NCBI GenBank assembly: GCA_009760855.2
Contig: WPIO01000095.1
Span: forward strand, 648,501-712,500
Source: Cristatella mucedo
Taxonomy: Eukaryota; Bryozoa; Phylactolaemata; Cristatellidae
Direction of reading: 5' to 3'
DNA length: 64,000 nucleotides
The first letter of the stretch is position 1, and each line of letters starts with the position of its first letter. This document shows positions 41,801 to 55,200 of the stretch, piece by piece. The notes under the pieces are model-generated. The model saw only the letters and a program-made list of their open reading frames with translations, did not search any database and was not told the DNA's origin. The position numbers and the translations under genes were made by a program.

Positions 41801-44800
41801 CGACAATAAGAACCCGACGTTCGGTGTCGTTGACAGGAGCTTACTCGTGTTGAGCAAGATTTTCACTTGGTGACCATGCAGGACAACAGGCTTATTAATG
41901 CTGCTATCCGAGAGGTCAACACACCGAGAATAAGCGCTCGACGGCTGAATATCGGGTGGCAGCATCTGTGCTCCACGTGGCTCCGAGCTGCAAGCGGTCA
42001 GCGTGTCCGACTTGCCAAGGGCCAAGTAGAACATCTTTATGCTCAGCACCTGCAAAACAAATACTAACTGTTAGTGGAAGAGCATCAGACACGATACCTA
42101 GTCATACCAAGTTGAGGAAAAAGTAAATACCAGCCTAGCTGGTAGGAAGTGTAGCTAAGCAAGGAAGTTTGAGTAAAAGCTGCCAGTACCAAGGACAGAC
42201 AATGACAGACTGCTCAGGACGACAATCCTGACCAGCAAAAGAATCAGTATCAGTATCTCTATTGTGATCGACAAAGGGAGCAGCTTGTGGCACATTGTGC
42301 AGCGATTCTTGCCGGGAGATAAAGGCAACGCATGGATCTTATATTGCACGACACTGAGTTAGAACTGTAGAACTCGCTTAAGCTTGAGTCAGCAGATTCG
42401 TCCCTGTCGACTGTCGATTGCTTTAAATAGTACCTCTGTCTACTGGGGGGATAAGACAAAGGTGCACTTGTAACAAAGTGCACATGGTATTGTTCGCAGC
42501 TAAAAGCACAGATCTACCAAAGTCCTAGATACACAAAATACCGGTTTCATGATTCCTAGCCACAAATTTGTCAACATATAAGCCAGGGTGACAGCGCATG
42601 CATCTTCAGCTAGAATTTAATGAAAGCTATGCACCTGGCCAGGTTGGGCATGCAGTCACAGAGAGAGCGTGTGTTACTTCGTTGAGTGTCGTGGCCTTAA
42701 GCTCATATGCGTAGGTCCACAAGACTTTATGTTTAGGTTTCAATCTTTTTCAATGCTCAGCTTGCAGCACTACGATGCCAGATGAAAAAAAAGCAGAAGC
42801 AGAAGCAGCAGACGCAGAGCAGAGCGAGCACGGCCGACACCTTCGTTGGTCCCGTGTCAATGTTCCACACGCATTGCTGATCTGGTACGAAGCTGTACGG
42901 CCAGTTGGGTGAGCTCACGTATCCGGAGCTGGCGTATTCTGCACCGCCACAAACTAGGAGAAGATTATAAACCAAGTGTACATTAAATAACAATAGGTCG
43001 AAGCAGGGAGCGACTGAGAGCTAGACCGCAGCGATACACCAGGAATAGTTTAAATCGCCGTTAAAAAGAGAAGTTTAACTAAAATATGCTGCAGCATTAT
43101 TGCATGCCACACTGTTGTCAATGAGTACTAAAATTAGCAGAGAGTGAAAGGAAGAGAGGGAGTGTGATGTGGAGGGAAGAGAGAGGGGAGGGGGAGAAGG
43201 AGAGAGACGTGGAGCAGGGCAGAGGGAGGGGGAGATGAGGAGGTTAAATGGCGGGCAGAGGAGGGGAGAATAAGGAGGTGAAGGAGGGGGATGAGAGGAG
43301 GTATTTAGAATGCACTCAGCAAGGATAAGAGGCACAGAGGAAAAGAGAGTGAAAAAAGAAAGACATGGAAGATAGATTGGATTGATTGATGGATGTGCGG
43401 ACGAATGTATTGGATGGATGAATCGGTGAATGGCAGCAAATTCGGATTTGAAAGGCTTCCAGACACTTCGGTGGGCAGGCAGCGGCGGTCCACGGGCAAA
43501 GATCGCCGGCTGCCACTAATGAGATTCCCTTGAAGCAGGCCGGGCTACCGCCGGACGGACGAAGAAACATACGCAAGCTGAAGGAATGAGTCCTATGCGG
43601 GTCTACATGATAATTTGTATGGAAAGACAAGGCAAGAGCTGTGGAATGGCTAAGCTGGCGAAAGTGCCTATTGCTAGCGAGCACTCTCTTCAAGGCCACG
43701 TAATCTCGCCAACGTCAAACGAGATGTCCAGTGTGCTTACCGTACATGGGTTTGAGCTCGTAGTAGTGCGATTGCCTTCTTCCTGGTGCAGAGGCAGCAG
43801 TGTCGTTTAGGGCATCAAAGTCACCTGCAGCCACAGCGTGCAGCTCGCATGTGCCTTCCCGAATCTGCAAGGAGACTCCCAAGCTCTAGTGGGCTACACA
43901 GTTAGCCGCTTACGACAGACTATCAGTACCTTTTCCCGCATTGCTGTCAGCCAATAGACAGTGCAGGCAGCTGCAGCCAACAAAGTCCAGAGCAAGCCAC
44001 GACTGGAGGTGGCTGCCCGTGCACGACGCCGTGCGTGCATGCGTGCACGCCCGTGAACGCATGCTAACCGGTGCTCTCGCGGCCGCCTCGATAGCGCTTG
44101 CCGAGTTCAACACGTGAGTAGCAGTAGGGGACAGGCATATTTACCCGTAGCTCGTAGTGATGCTCGGTCAGGGTCGAGCAGCCAACGAGCAGCCAACGAG
44201 CCACTTCAGATTCGCACTCGGCGAGAAGCCTCTTTGCCGCTTCGTTTCGCAGAATGCGAAATGCCACACCATTACTCTTCCATTATCGACAGCATCAACA
44301 ATACCTTAGCTTTACCTATTCTGGAGCAGTTCTCTTGAGGCGTGCCTGCTCAATTTTTCTAGTGTAAATTCTCGCTGGTACGTCCGCACCATGCCCGAGT
44401 GTCCTGCTCCGGTTTTCGCAGGCTGCTGCGCTGAGCTACCCCGCTGGCATGCCGAAGTTAGCAGCGAGTCATCGCCGGCCACTAGCTCCTAACCGGATGC
44501 TCTTGTCACTCCAGCTACTCCCTAATTCTCCAAGCTATTATGCCACTACAGCGGACTATGAATATGGCTGCAAGGCTGGTCTTCAAGTCCCAGCGGTTTG
44601 AGCACGTGTCACCTTTGCTGAAAGAGCTAGGATGGTTGCCGGTTGAGCAAAGGATACAGAGCCAAGTTCTTACGCTGACCCACAAGGCCCGCCACGGCTT
44701 GGCTCCTTCTACCTAGCTGAATTGCTGCATCAGTTTCAGCCTGTTCGCGCCCTCAGGTCCTGTGTGGACAATAAATTAGCTGTCCCATTCCTCCGCTTAA

Positions 44801-45372
44801 AGACAGTTGGCGACAGAAGCTTTAGCTCTGCAGGTCCTAGACTGTGGAACTCGCTTCCACAATTCTTACGCAACGACATCTACTCTCCGACTGCCGACTA
44901 TGGCACATCTTTTTCAGCGGTCCTGAACTGCTACTTCTATGCTACTCACTACCTCAACTGCTCTCCTAACTCCGACATGCTTCCCACTTTCTCTTTGTTG
45001 CGTGAGACGAAGTCTGTTGGCTACCGAATGCGTACCGAAAGCCGCTTAGGCTGTGAGTGCGCTATACAAAACTCTCCTGCGTAACACCCACATGGTCTTT
45101 ATGACTTTGTGGAGTTACTGACGGAGATACATGACATGACATTACACGCGTGAGTTCGTGCAACGACTGTTAGCAGCATTACACTGCCGTGGCTTAATGA
45201 GCAACACCCGTCGATGCCGCCAAAGCTCAGGACATCCGGAGAAATTAAGGGACCTCGAGGGAGTGCTCCTTTGACACGTGTAACATGAGACGATGCTTGT
45301 CCTCCCATTGGTGAGTACCAAACTGGGGAGCTAGCGCTAGGGAGAACAGCTGACAGCCACAGAAGCCGCACC

Positions 45373-45421
<49 letters not shown>

Positions 45422-46140
45422 AGGTGTGGCGATTATAGCAAAGCACGATAGGAATCAATAATACAGGTCCTTTGGTATTAAGTCCGTGCCCTTGACGTAT
45501 GACTGTATATTCCGCGGTGCAGGAGGGCCACATCTGGCCATCGTCGGGCATTAAGTATTACAGACTAATAATCATTTCAGGTTACCTTTTGATGAGGTCT
45601 AAGCCATTGGTTATGGCACATCCGGTTCCTAATGATTATAGCTCAGTAGCTACTAATAATCTATAACAACTGTGTAACATGGTCCTTTTAGCATGCTAAC
45701 GTTTCAGGAGAGAGAAAAAAGGGAGGTAGGGAGGAAGGGAAAGAGGAAGGAAGGAAGAGGATGGAGTGATGGAGGGAGAGAGGGAAGGAGGAAAGAGAGG
45801 AAGGCGAGAGAAGGAGGAGGGAGGGAAGGAGGCAGGGATAGAATAAGAAAAACGGAGCATCGAGCTTCGCCGTATGAGGCGTAGATGCAGATGTAGACGC
45901 TAGAGATGATTGAGAGAAACCATTGGACAGATGGGAACAGAAAACAGATGCTTAAGCTACATTTACAGGATTCAAATTTAGTGAGACCAACTCACCCAAA
46001 TGAGTCTGAGGTTCGTGGTGCTCATTGATGATCGTGGCCAAGTTACCTTGATGATCTTGCTAGTTGTAGAGATTTTCATGAAAACCTTGAGAGATAGGCA
46101 GCGAGACCAAGACGCTAGTATTTGCCAAAATACAGGCAGG

Positions 46141-46228
<88 letters not shown>

Positions 46229-49200
46229 CTAGGAAGTACGGGGAGTGAGAACGAGATAATGAAGGACAAGACAACCGACTGCACGTCTATTAGTGTCACG
46301 AAATGTATATCTTTCCGGCTATTTTTAGGCTGTCACATTGCGATACTATAGCTCCGGAAGCAATTCATTTGCAATAACAAATCCCAGTAGCCAAATATCT
46401 TATCTACTGAAGTGAGGCTCTCAAAAAAAAAGTGTCTGTTCTGAGGTGCCTGCTCCTGTCTGCCTCCCTCCCTCTCGTACAACAATTGGCGATAAGGTAG
46501 CTGGTTACACTTTACTTATATTGACGGGGTAAAGACGCAATGCAATCAAAAGTGCTTATTCCTCCTGTAAACACTGGAGCGAGTCCCTATTCAATGTGCC
46601 TCATGCAGCTCCTCCTGTAAGAGAAGCGGGAATACAGACAGAGCGCTTATTAAAATCCCCTCAGGTTTCAGTAGCCGGTCTTAAGCCCGTGCAAGCAGCC
46701 GACTCAGGTGCGGACGATACATAGCGCAAGCAGCTGGAGACTCACCAGGAGAGCGAATGAGCGACAAATGAAATCTGTTTCTTCCAGGCATGATTTGGCA
46801 CAGCTGCTAGGAGTACTCCTGTATATAATTTTTAATGGCCTAATGCCACGCAATCCTTGATAGAGGTGAGGCCAAAAATAATCCATGTATGTTCCTAAAA
46901 ACGTAAAAAATGTAGGCTGAGAAGTGCACGCGTTACGCAGGGGATGAATCGTCTATAGTCCAGCTTGCTCGTAATACGGGAAATCAAGTCAGCATAAAAG
47001 TCACTGTATTTCGCTGTAAGCGGATTAGGCTCGGCTCACGAATTCAATATCTTTTGTCCGAACCTTCTAGCGAATTGCACGCTTACTAAGTCCGCAGCAG
47101 CTGCTGCTACAGAAGGCAATGCTCCACCCGCTCTTACCTTTTCTCTCGTAGTGAACGAGGTCAATCGTATTGCTGGGCCAAACTAGATGGCTAACCGATT
47201 CTTCAGAGCTGACGTAACAGCTCCTTGTAGCCATTATGTAATCAAAGGATGCACACCTAGAAGAAAGATCAATCCGAATGAGCTTGAGAGTTCGCGAGTC
47301 CACTGTGCCTGCATTCATCTAGGGGCATATCCTCATCGAAAATAGCAACTCGTCTCTGCGGCAGAACGAGTGCTTTATTGCACACGGTGCTATGGTCACA
47401 TACAAGTGAGCACATGGTAACAGTTATACGTGGAAAACACGCCTGAGTAGTCACTTGTAAGTGCTACGGAAAAGAAACACTGGCATGCTTAGTCGGTCAG
47501 ACCGAGACCGTGAAAAAGATTGTTAGCAGTTCCCGAATAAGGATAATTAGGGTCCAGATATGTCCCAGTCCATGGCTTAGACTAAATAAAAATTGATCCG
47601 GAGCGATGTCTCAGGTCTTATACGTATTGCCTAGCGCTGTCTGTGCCCAAATAGCTCTCGCCGGCCGCGCTGTGGAATATAAAACTCGGCGAAAAGGTCG
47701 AGGACTTGCTGTGTAGGTTAAGGACGTTCTTCATTGCTCTCGTGCTCTGGTATTTGCCACGTCGGTACGTACTAGGGCTGCACTTTAAACTTGATAGCTT
47801 CCCTTGCCGTGCATCGAGGAGTGCCGGCCTCACCAGTATCCGCCATCCGCCACGCGTTTGCTAGGAGAGCCGCTTCGTGGCGAAAGGGTCGGGAGCTCAG
47901 GAGCCGCCGCCGCCGCCACCAGCGCTGAGCGTTGCCTAGTAGCACTGGCATCAGCAGGAGAGAGAAGCCCAAGAGTTCAGCGGCGGCGGCGGCGGCGGCA
48001 GCCTTGGCTGCGCAATGCAATCTCGACTGCGGCTCTCATGGGTGCTTCGCGGATAGTTCTCACCTCGGAGCAGCGCCCTCGAGGCAGCGGGCAGCACACA
48101 GCTCTATGTCGACGTCATCGAGTACCTTGTCAGGCGGCTTGCTCGTGCGGCTGCTCAAAGCACCGGGTCCATAATTGACGAAGTTAGACATCGTTCCTCC
48201 TAAAAAATACGATCGGTCCATTTCTGTGCATCTCTGCGTCGAGTTCCAATGACGCTTGGTCACTTGGCTGCAGTTGGCCGAACTAAGCCTAGCGTGTCAC
48301 CAGTAGTCTGCTCATCTTTTTGTCACTGTGAGCGCCTATGGGTTTCCGCCGGGTGACTAACCATCGATAGTATTAGGATGCACGGCCATGGAATGCAGCT
48401 TTGGTATTCTGGCGGAGGGAGCTCCTAGCAACCAAACTCCAGCAATAATTGCGGTAGGCATGCTTTTACCTTCACCTGGAACTTCACAAATCCACAAAGA
48501 CAGAGTGGATGTTATGCTGGCCAGTTTGCTGTAAAGCATTTGTGTGCATACGATAGTGGGGCAGCTTTCGGTGCATGCCATTGTCAACAGACTTCATTCC
48601 ATGCAAACAGAAAATGAGAAGCATAGCTGAGTCAGCAGGACAGGATAGTCGGGGAATTGAGTAGACAGAAGTAGCAGCACAAGACGGTTGTAAAGAATGT
48701 GCCAGAATTGGCAGAACGAGAGATGTCTACATTAGAGTGATGGGAATTAATTTCGCAACCTAGAATCTACAGATCAAAAGCTTCTGTCGCCAATGGTCTT
48801 CAAGTAAACAAATGGAACAGGTAGTTTATTGTCGTGCAAGGACTCGATAGCTCGAGGATGTTGAAACTGGAGCAGTAGTTCAGCTAGTTACGGAGGACCC
48901 AATCCAATGTGAACCTTGCGGGTCAAAGTGAGAATTTTGCTCTGCCTTCGTTGATCAATCCAAAGCCACATCAGCTGCTCCTCTAGAAAAAGAGACAAGT
49001 AGCTGTAATTTTTGGAGTTACTCACCGACATGAGCAAGTCAACCATAACCACTTTATGCTTGTTTTCATTGAGCTTGCTACCACTAACCATTCAAGCGTA
49101 CTCCTTTGCAGCAAATGTAAAGTGCCTAGAAAAAGATTGGGTTCTCTGAGGGTGCTATATCAAGGGTATTGTTATTATTTTTTGGTAGCACTGCCAGTAC

Positions 49201-52200
49201 TGAATTGCAGCAGTCCAGTCAAGATAGAATCAGGGGTGCTAGTAAGGTCTTTAACCAGCCACAGAAGTATGTAGTCCCTAATATTGGGCAAGATCGAACA
49301 TGATAACTGCACGTAGCGGCGATCTTCTGAATAATAATTTCAAACGTACATCAGTCATAAAAGACGACACTCACATTATGAGCACTGATGGTTGTCGTGC
49401 TAGGGCACCATCATTTAAAAGAGCAAAATAATCTCTGACAGCCAGAAATTTTTTGTTTCCTAGGACAGTAAGCTGGAAATCGGCCAACATCCAAAACTTA
49501 ATGTCAGCAAGGCAGGCATTCAGTTTTTAAGGCATCCCAGCCAAGTCTGTTGGTTTGAATGACAAATACAGCTGGGCAGCGTCTGCTTAGAAGTAAAACG
49601 CACCTGTATAAAACGCACCTGTATTTGGGGGTCTGTGTGATTCGTTCTTCGTGTGTATGTACCTGCTTACATTATGCCTGCTGCTTGCGAATTGTACCAA
49701 CAATCATTTAGTAATGCCTTCTATACAGCTTCTGTAAAGTGCCCAGAAAGAGATCTAGTTCTCTGAGGTCGCTAAGCAAATGTATTATTATTGTTAAGTG
49801 ATTAGCCGATAGCACAGGCCCGAATCACTTTAAAAACGTAGAATGACACCGTGTAAAAAACCGACACCTGTGGAACCCCACAGGTGACTGACTGTTCACT
49901 TAGATGTGACTTGACCGCGAGAAAATCCAGACTGAACGATTCTAGTAATGCAAGGGCCTCATCAACCGTACTGACTTGTTCTCAGTAGTTTAATGAGATG
50001 TTTTGATCAACAGTGTCGAATACTGCCGACACTTCAAGCAGGATTAATACTGTGACATTGCCGTCAGCATAGCTCCCCAGAATGTCGTAGAATATGGCTG
50101 CAAGGCTGGTCTTCAAGTCCCAGCGGTTTGAGCACGTGTCACCTTTGCTGAAAGAGCTAGGATGGTTGCCGGTTGAGCAAAGGATACAGAGCCAAGTTCT
50201 TACGCTGACCCACAGGGCCCGCCACGGCTTGGCTCCTTCGTACCTAGCTGAATTGCTGCATCAGTTTCAGCCTGTTCGCGCCCTCAGGTCCTGTGTGGAC
50301 AATAATAATATTGCACTTGCACAATAAATTAGCTGTCCCATTCCTCCGCTTAAAGACAGTTGGCGACAGAAGCTTTAGCTCTGCAGGTCCTAGACTGTGG
50401 AACTCGCTTCCACAATTCTTACGCAACGACATCTACTCTCCGACTGCCGACTATGGCACATCTTTTTCAGCGGTCCTGAACTGCTACTTCTATGCTACTC
50501 ACTACCTCAACTGCTCTCCTAACTCCGACATGCTTCCCACTTTCTCTTTGTTGCGTGAGACGAAGTCTGTTGGCTACCGAATGCGTACCGAAAGCCGCTT
50601 AGGCTGTGAGTGCACTATACAAAACTCTCCTGCGTAACACCCACATGGTCTTTATGACTTTGTGGAGTTACTGACGGAGATACATACATACATACATAGA
50701 AGGCCGCACCGAGGAGAGCAATTCAATAGAGTGGTATCGCTTGAATCTTGAATGAAATTTTTCTCACACCAAATTACTGTCTTCATGCTTCTCAATCAGC
50801 ATAGCGACGATATTTTCGAGAAGTTTCGGCAAAAGTGAAGGAGGGAGACCGGGCGATATGTTGCTGGCACTCGGAATACAATCCAGGCTTATATCTGTTG
50901 AACGATGGCCGATTGAACTGGCTTCAAAATAATCGCATTATTCAGTGAAGCTTTAAGAATATGAGTGATGGCTGGGCCAAGTTTATCCACTTGTTAAGAT
51001 AAAAGAATAGGTGGTGTAGAGTCCGCTCACAGCGATCACATTGGCTTACCAGTCAAGCCTGCATACTTTCAGGTAGGTAGCAGATAAAATGTAGGCGTAC
51101 TTAGACAAGAATACCACTGCCATGCTGATTCAAGCATTCGTGGCATACCGGCTCGACTTCTGTCACTCATCACTCTTCACAGGTCTTCCTGCCTGTACAA
51201 GAAGTCGCTTTCAGTTGGTGCAAAACTCTGCAGATAAGCTCATCCGTCGTGAATGCCGAAACTGCCATAATACACCACTTCTCACCAACCAGCACAGGTG
51301 CCCTGTCAAGCAGAATCGAAGTCAAAGCTCTTTCACTCAATATTTGGTCCCTTCATGTCTGGCTGTGGCCCACCTATCCGAACTACTTCCTAATCAGGCT
51401 TTGCAGCATACCATTAGCTATTGTGACTCCCGAAGTCGTTTTGCTGTGCATCGAGTCAACATTTAATATTGTGTGGAGACTGTGCCTTCCGTTCGTATGC
51501 TTCCAAAGCTTGTAACTCAGTGCTGACTAACATACCGACATCCCCTTACTCGACGGCCTTTAAAAAGAAGCGAAAGACGCACCCGTTCGTCACAGCGTCC
51601 GAAGAGTCCGTGGGCATTGCCCCTTGCGTGCTGACACTGTGCATATTATCACTAACCAATTGACATGCGTTTTTCAGCATTTTTAACGTGCTAGAAAGAG
51701 ACTTCTAAGCTCTTAGGGCGCTATACACGCGTCTTATTATTATCATTATCATTACTATTACTATGACTTGGCTATGACCGTGAAACAGCCACCGCGGAAA
51801 CATATTGTTGCGTAACATAACATGTTGCATTGCAATGCAGGCCTGAGCCAGCGATGGGGCGCTGGGGTGCCACCCTGGCTGGGGAGCCCGGCACGGACTG
51901 CCAGGCCTGGCCTGGAGCCTTCGCGAACCAGAACTTCCAGTCTCTTCCCGTTGTTGAATGCGTTAAGTGAGGCGTTCGCTAAGCTTTGACAGCACGACGC
52001 TCCAAGGCTCTTTCTCCTCCTCCTTCTCCTCCTCCTCCTCCTCCTCCTCCTCCTCATCCTGTTCTTGTAGAGCTAGGAGTATTCGACGTTTCTTTTTGAC
52101 GTTCCGTCGGCGGAGCGACGCTTGAGTGGCTTCATCAGTTGCTCGTTTCTCTCATTGTCTGCGATAGCTGTGCCCACGGTACATTATGGATATTACCGTA

Positions 52201-55200
52201 TAGTAAGGGACCATTGCCACGGTAGACTCGCCCGTCCACAATGGTGGGCGGATGTTAAAGGCTTTATTTGAAAATTGATACTCTGTTGAAGCTCTTCAAA
52301 CCAATTTAAGTGAACGATCCTTTGAAACTCTCCAAACTATTCTTGGACTTGCTAAGAACCTTCAAAGGATTATATATAGTGTGACGTAGGTAGACTTCCT
52401 TTTGAATTTCCTGTCTATCTTCCGTTTCTATTTACAGAAACTCCATACGTATATCCAAAATAAAGAGGTTGATTATTATTGCAAGCAAAACCTTGAAGGA
52501 TTTCTTCAGGGAAGTTGCTCGTCACGACTCTCGTTTCGTGTATATAAAACTTAACTTGCCACTCAGTTAATATCCGGGAAGCTACACAACTCGGCTTTAT
52601 CTAGGAATGATGCGCATCGTCTCGGGTCTGACGGGTAAGACTGCAGCTTGCGAGTGAAAGAAAGAAGCCCTGGCATTCTTCTTACACTTTCGGGTGCAGT
52701 CGCGGATTCAGTCTTAGGACCTGCTTGCTGTTCGAGACCCAGCCTTTTTAAAACGGGGATCAAGCCCTTTATACAACACATTTTTTGGAGTGTTTTAGTC
52801 AGTACGAAGGTGTCTCTTGGGCTCCATACACGGAGAGCCTTTAGGGAAGCATGTCCGCAAGAGCGCAGTTTAGAAGTTCGAAGTTTGCAGCGTCAACCCG
52901 AATCTCATTCACAAACGTGTCACCCTAGCTCGTCAAGGGGCGTGGGGCCGGCGTAGCTAAGGCTCCCCAGTTACCTCTCACAAGCTCGTAAAAATCGGTG
53001 GTTTCGTTCTGTTGCAGGCCGTTCTTGATGGAAGTGCCATTAGATAGGATGCAGAAATGTCTGCCGCTATAAACCTGCAGAAAAGAGAGTTATAGTCAAG
53101 CAGAAACATCGCAGAAACCTGTGGCAAAATCATATCTACATAAATGGTCACCTGAAAAGCTGACCCGCTGCCGTTGTTCGTGAATTACGCTTCTGTCAAC
53201 CGAGTTTATTTGCAGCTCATGTAATACGTGCTAGAGGAATCGGCATATTGGCCAAGTTACGTTAACCTAAGATCATCTGCGAGTTCCATCAGATAAGGAC
53301 ACTCACATCCTTGACCAACATAGATCGTTTCGTGTAGGTGCCACTGACCGGTCAGTGGATACCGATTAGTAGCCCGACTGCTCATATGGAGCAAAACAAA
53401 TGTGCACATCGGAAACACGATCCCATGCGATGGGGTTCTATTAAACAGCACGAAAGAAGTTTCAAGCTGACAGTTTTGCTAGTTACAAGTTCCAAAGAGG
53501 AACATTGTTGCGAATGGATACCTCGCACCACAACGTGAATGAAGCATAAGCACAAACAGCACTCACAGATCATCTTATCGCATTAACCATCACATTGACA
53601 GCGTCCAACACATTGATCGTTAGCATGGCAGCTTTACTATAATAGTGCAAGCTAGGTTCCAGCCGAATTTTTTTGCACTTTGGTGGTTTTAATATTAAGA
53701 CGGGCAGAATCGAACTCATCAGACTTCTTGAACATAGAGCTCCTACGCAGTTTGTCATTTGTGCACTTATTCGTGCTGATCCTGTGCATGTTATCACTAA
53801 CCGATTGACATGCTTCTTTTCCATCGTCAGCTTAGCGCATGAGAAGAAGCTTAGTTTTCTTTGGGCGCTATACAAATTTCGCCGTCTTATTACTATTTTA
53901 AAATCCACCACCGAATGTATATTTGACGTCCCATCTCTAGCTACCTACCTACGAATTAGTGCCAGCGACATTCGGCATGGAAGAAGAGCCAGATAAGTAA
54001 GGGACCGGTAAGCAGCCAAACTGGTCTAACCCGACTCCACAGAGGAAAGCAAGTGCGCACTTGTAATGTCTGAATATAATTCTATTACGTATACTTCTTT
54101 TGATTAAGCTGCATAGATATGCACATCTCTGAAAGTGGCAGGACCACGCACGCAAGTCCTAGTGAACTTTAGCATTCAGCAAAAGAAAAGAACTTCCAAA
54201 GCTCAACAGAGTAAACAGCTAATTTTCTTAGTAACATAAATTGGCAGGAATAAATAGGAGAAGCTAGCTTGAGCTGCTCGCACTGCCACTGTTTTACTGG
54301 CCGTGCGTATGGATGCCCCCATTACTAAGGCTTCTTGTGCTGCTAAGGACAACCGAAGCCCGAAAAACAGCCAGCACTGTTTTCAGAAAAACAGCACTGT
54401 AAAGAGTCGTTTGACTCAATGAAGCTCAATCAACTCGTTCCTTATACCGGTAGTTTTACATTAGTGCTGCTCTGCAAAGGCTAGGCTGAGCATAAATTAG
54501 AAAAAATATAATTCCTTTGTATAGCGCCTTAAGAGAGCTTAGTCTCTCTATCCAGGTGCTTCAGGTATTGAGTGCATAGCCTCGGTTGTCACCTTTACCC
54601 TTGGACCAAACCAGGGTGGCACAGGCATATATTACATACAAAAAATATTCAGGTGTACATATCTGTGCAGTTCATAAATATGCCTATACAGGATATGCAC
54701 GTGCATCCATGTATACATACTATCTGCAAACCGTTCAAAATGTTTATATATCAATTATTGGATTCAAAAATGCTTTACTTAATTCTTTTCATTCGCAGCA
54801 ACCATTTCTTCACATAAATAGAAGAAACTAATTTTGAATCATTCGGTAAGGAGTTTGACTCTTATGCATAAACTGCATCGGTTATTGTTTCAGAATTGTT
54901 TTTGAGAAAAAGAATGGCAAACGTGTTCGACGTTATAGATAAAAATAATAAATCCTAGCTGATTAAACAGCCTCTTTTGTATAGCGACAGAAGAGCCTTT
55001 ACGCCTACCACCACCGCTTGCAGTGGCGATAAAGGATCGCCCACCGCAGGAATCGAACCCACGACCTGGGGACCGAGGTCGTGAAAGCGACCGCCTTACC
55101 TAGTGTGCCATCACGGGTTAGTGGGCCGATTTTGACACCCTTAAACGATTTTGACAGCCATAAACAGGCACCTTTCTCTGCACACCCGCCTACCTCTATA

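Noticed and set aside
45996-46059. Minus-strand mini-exon QDHQGNLATIINEHHEPQTH as a PAN-d second half (phase 0 to 1).
   Set aside because: It lacks the expected cysteine and leaves in phase 1, which does not fit the next good exon (43864, phase 0). The direct 46746 to 43864 or 44276 joins work better.
47772-48178. Ala/Arg-rich frames on both strands around the GCC/CGG triplets at 47.9-48.0 kb.
   Set aside because: Frame composition comes from a short (GGC)n run. Only the 48199-48064 minus exon has domain and splice support.
48480-48600. Minus-strand frame ending STLSLWICEVPG with a GTGAAG donor looked like a receptor exon in correct phase.
   Set aside because: It matches the LINE-B 3' UTR (GAAGTCTGTTG ... 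TTTGTGGATTTGTGAAGTT), so it is a LINE remnant.
49181-49330. Minus-strand frame DYILLWLVKDLTSTPDSILT looked like the second half of a CUB domain.
   Set aside because: The DNA aligns with the LINE-B segment at 63541-63640 (minus), including its neighbours, so it is retrotransposon sequence.
53257-53451. Minus frame NRYPLTGQWHLHETIYVGQG with a GTGAGT donor between PAN-b halves.
   Set aside because: The two PAN-b exons already join in phase around it, and it shows no PAN or CUB pattern.
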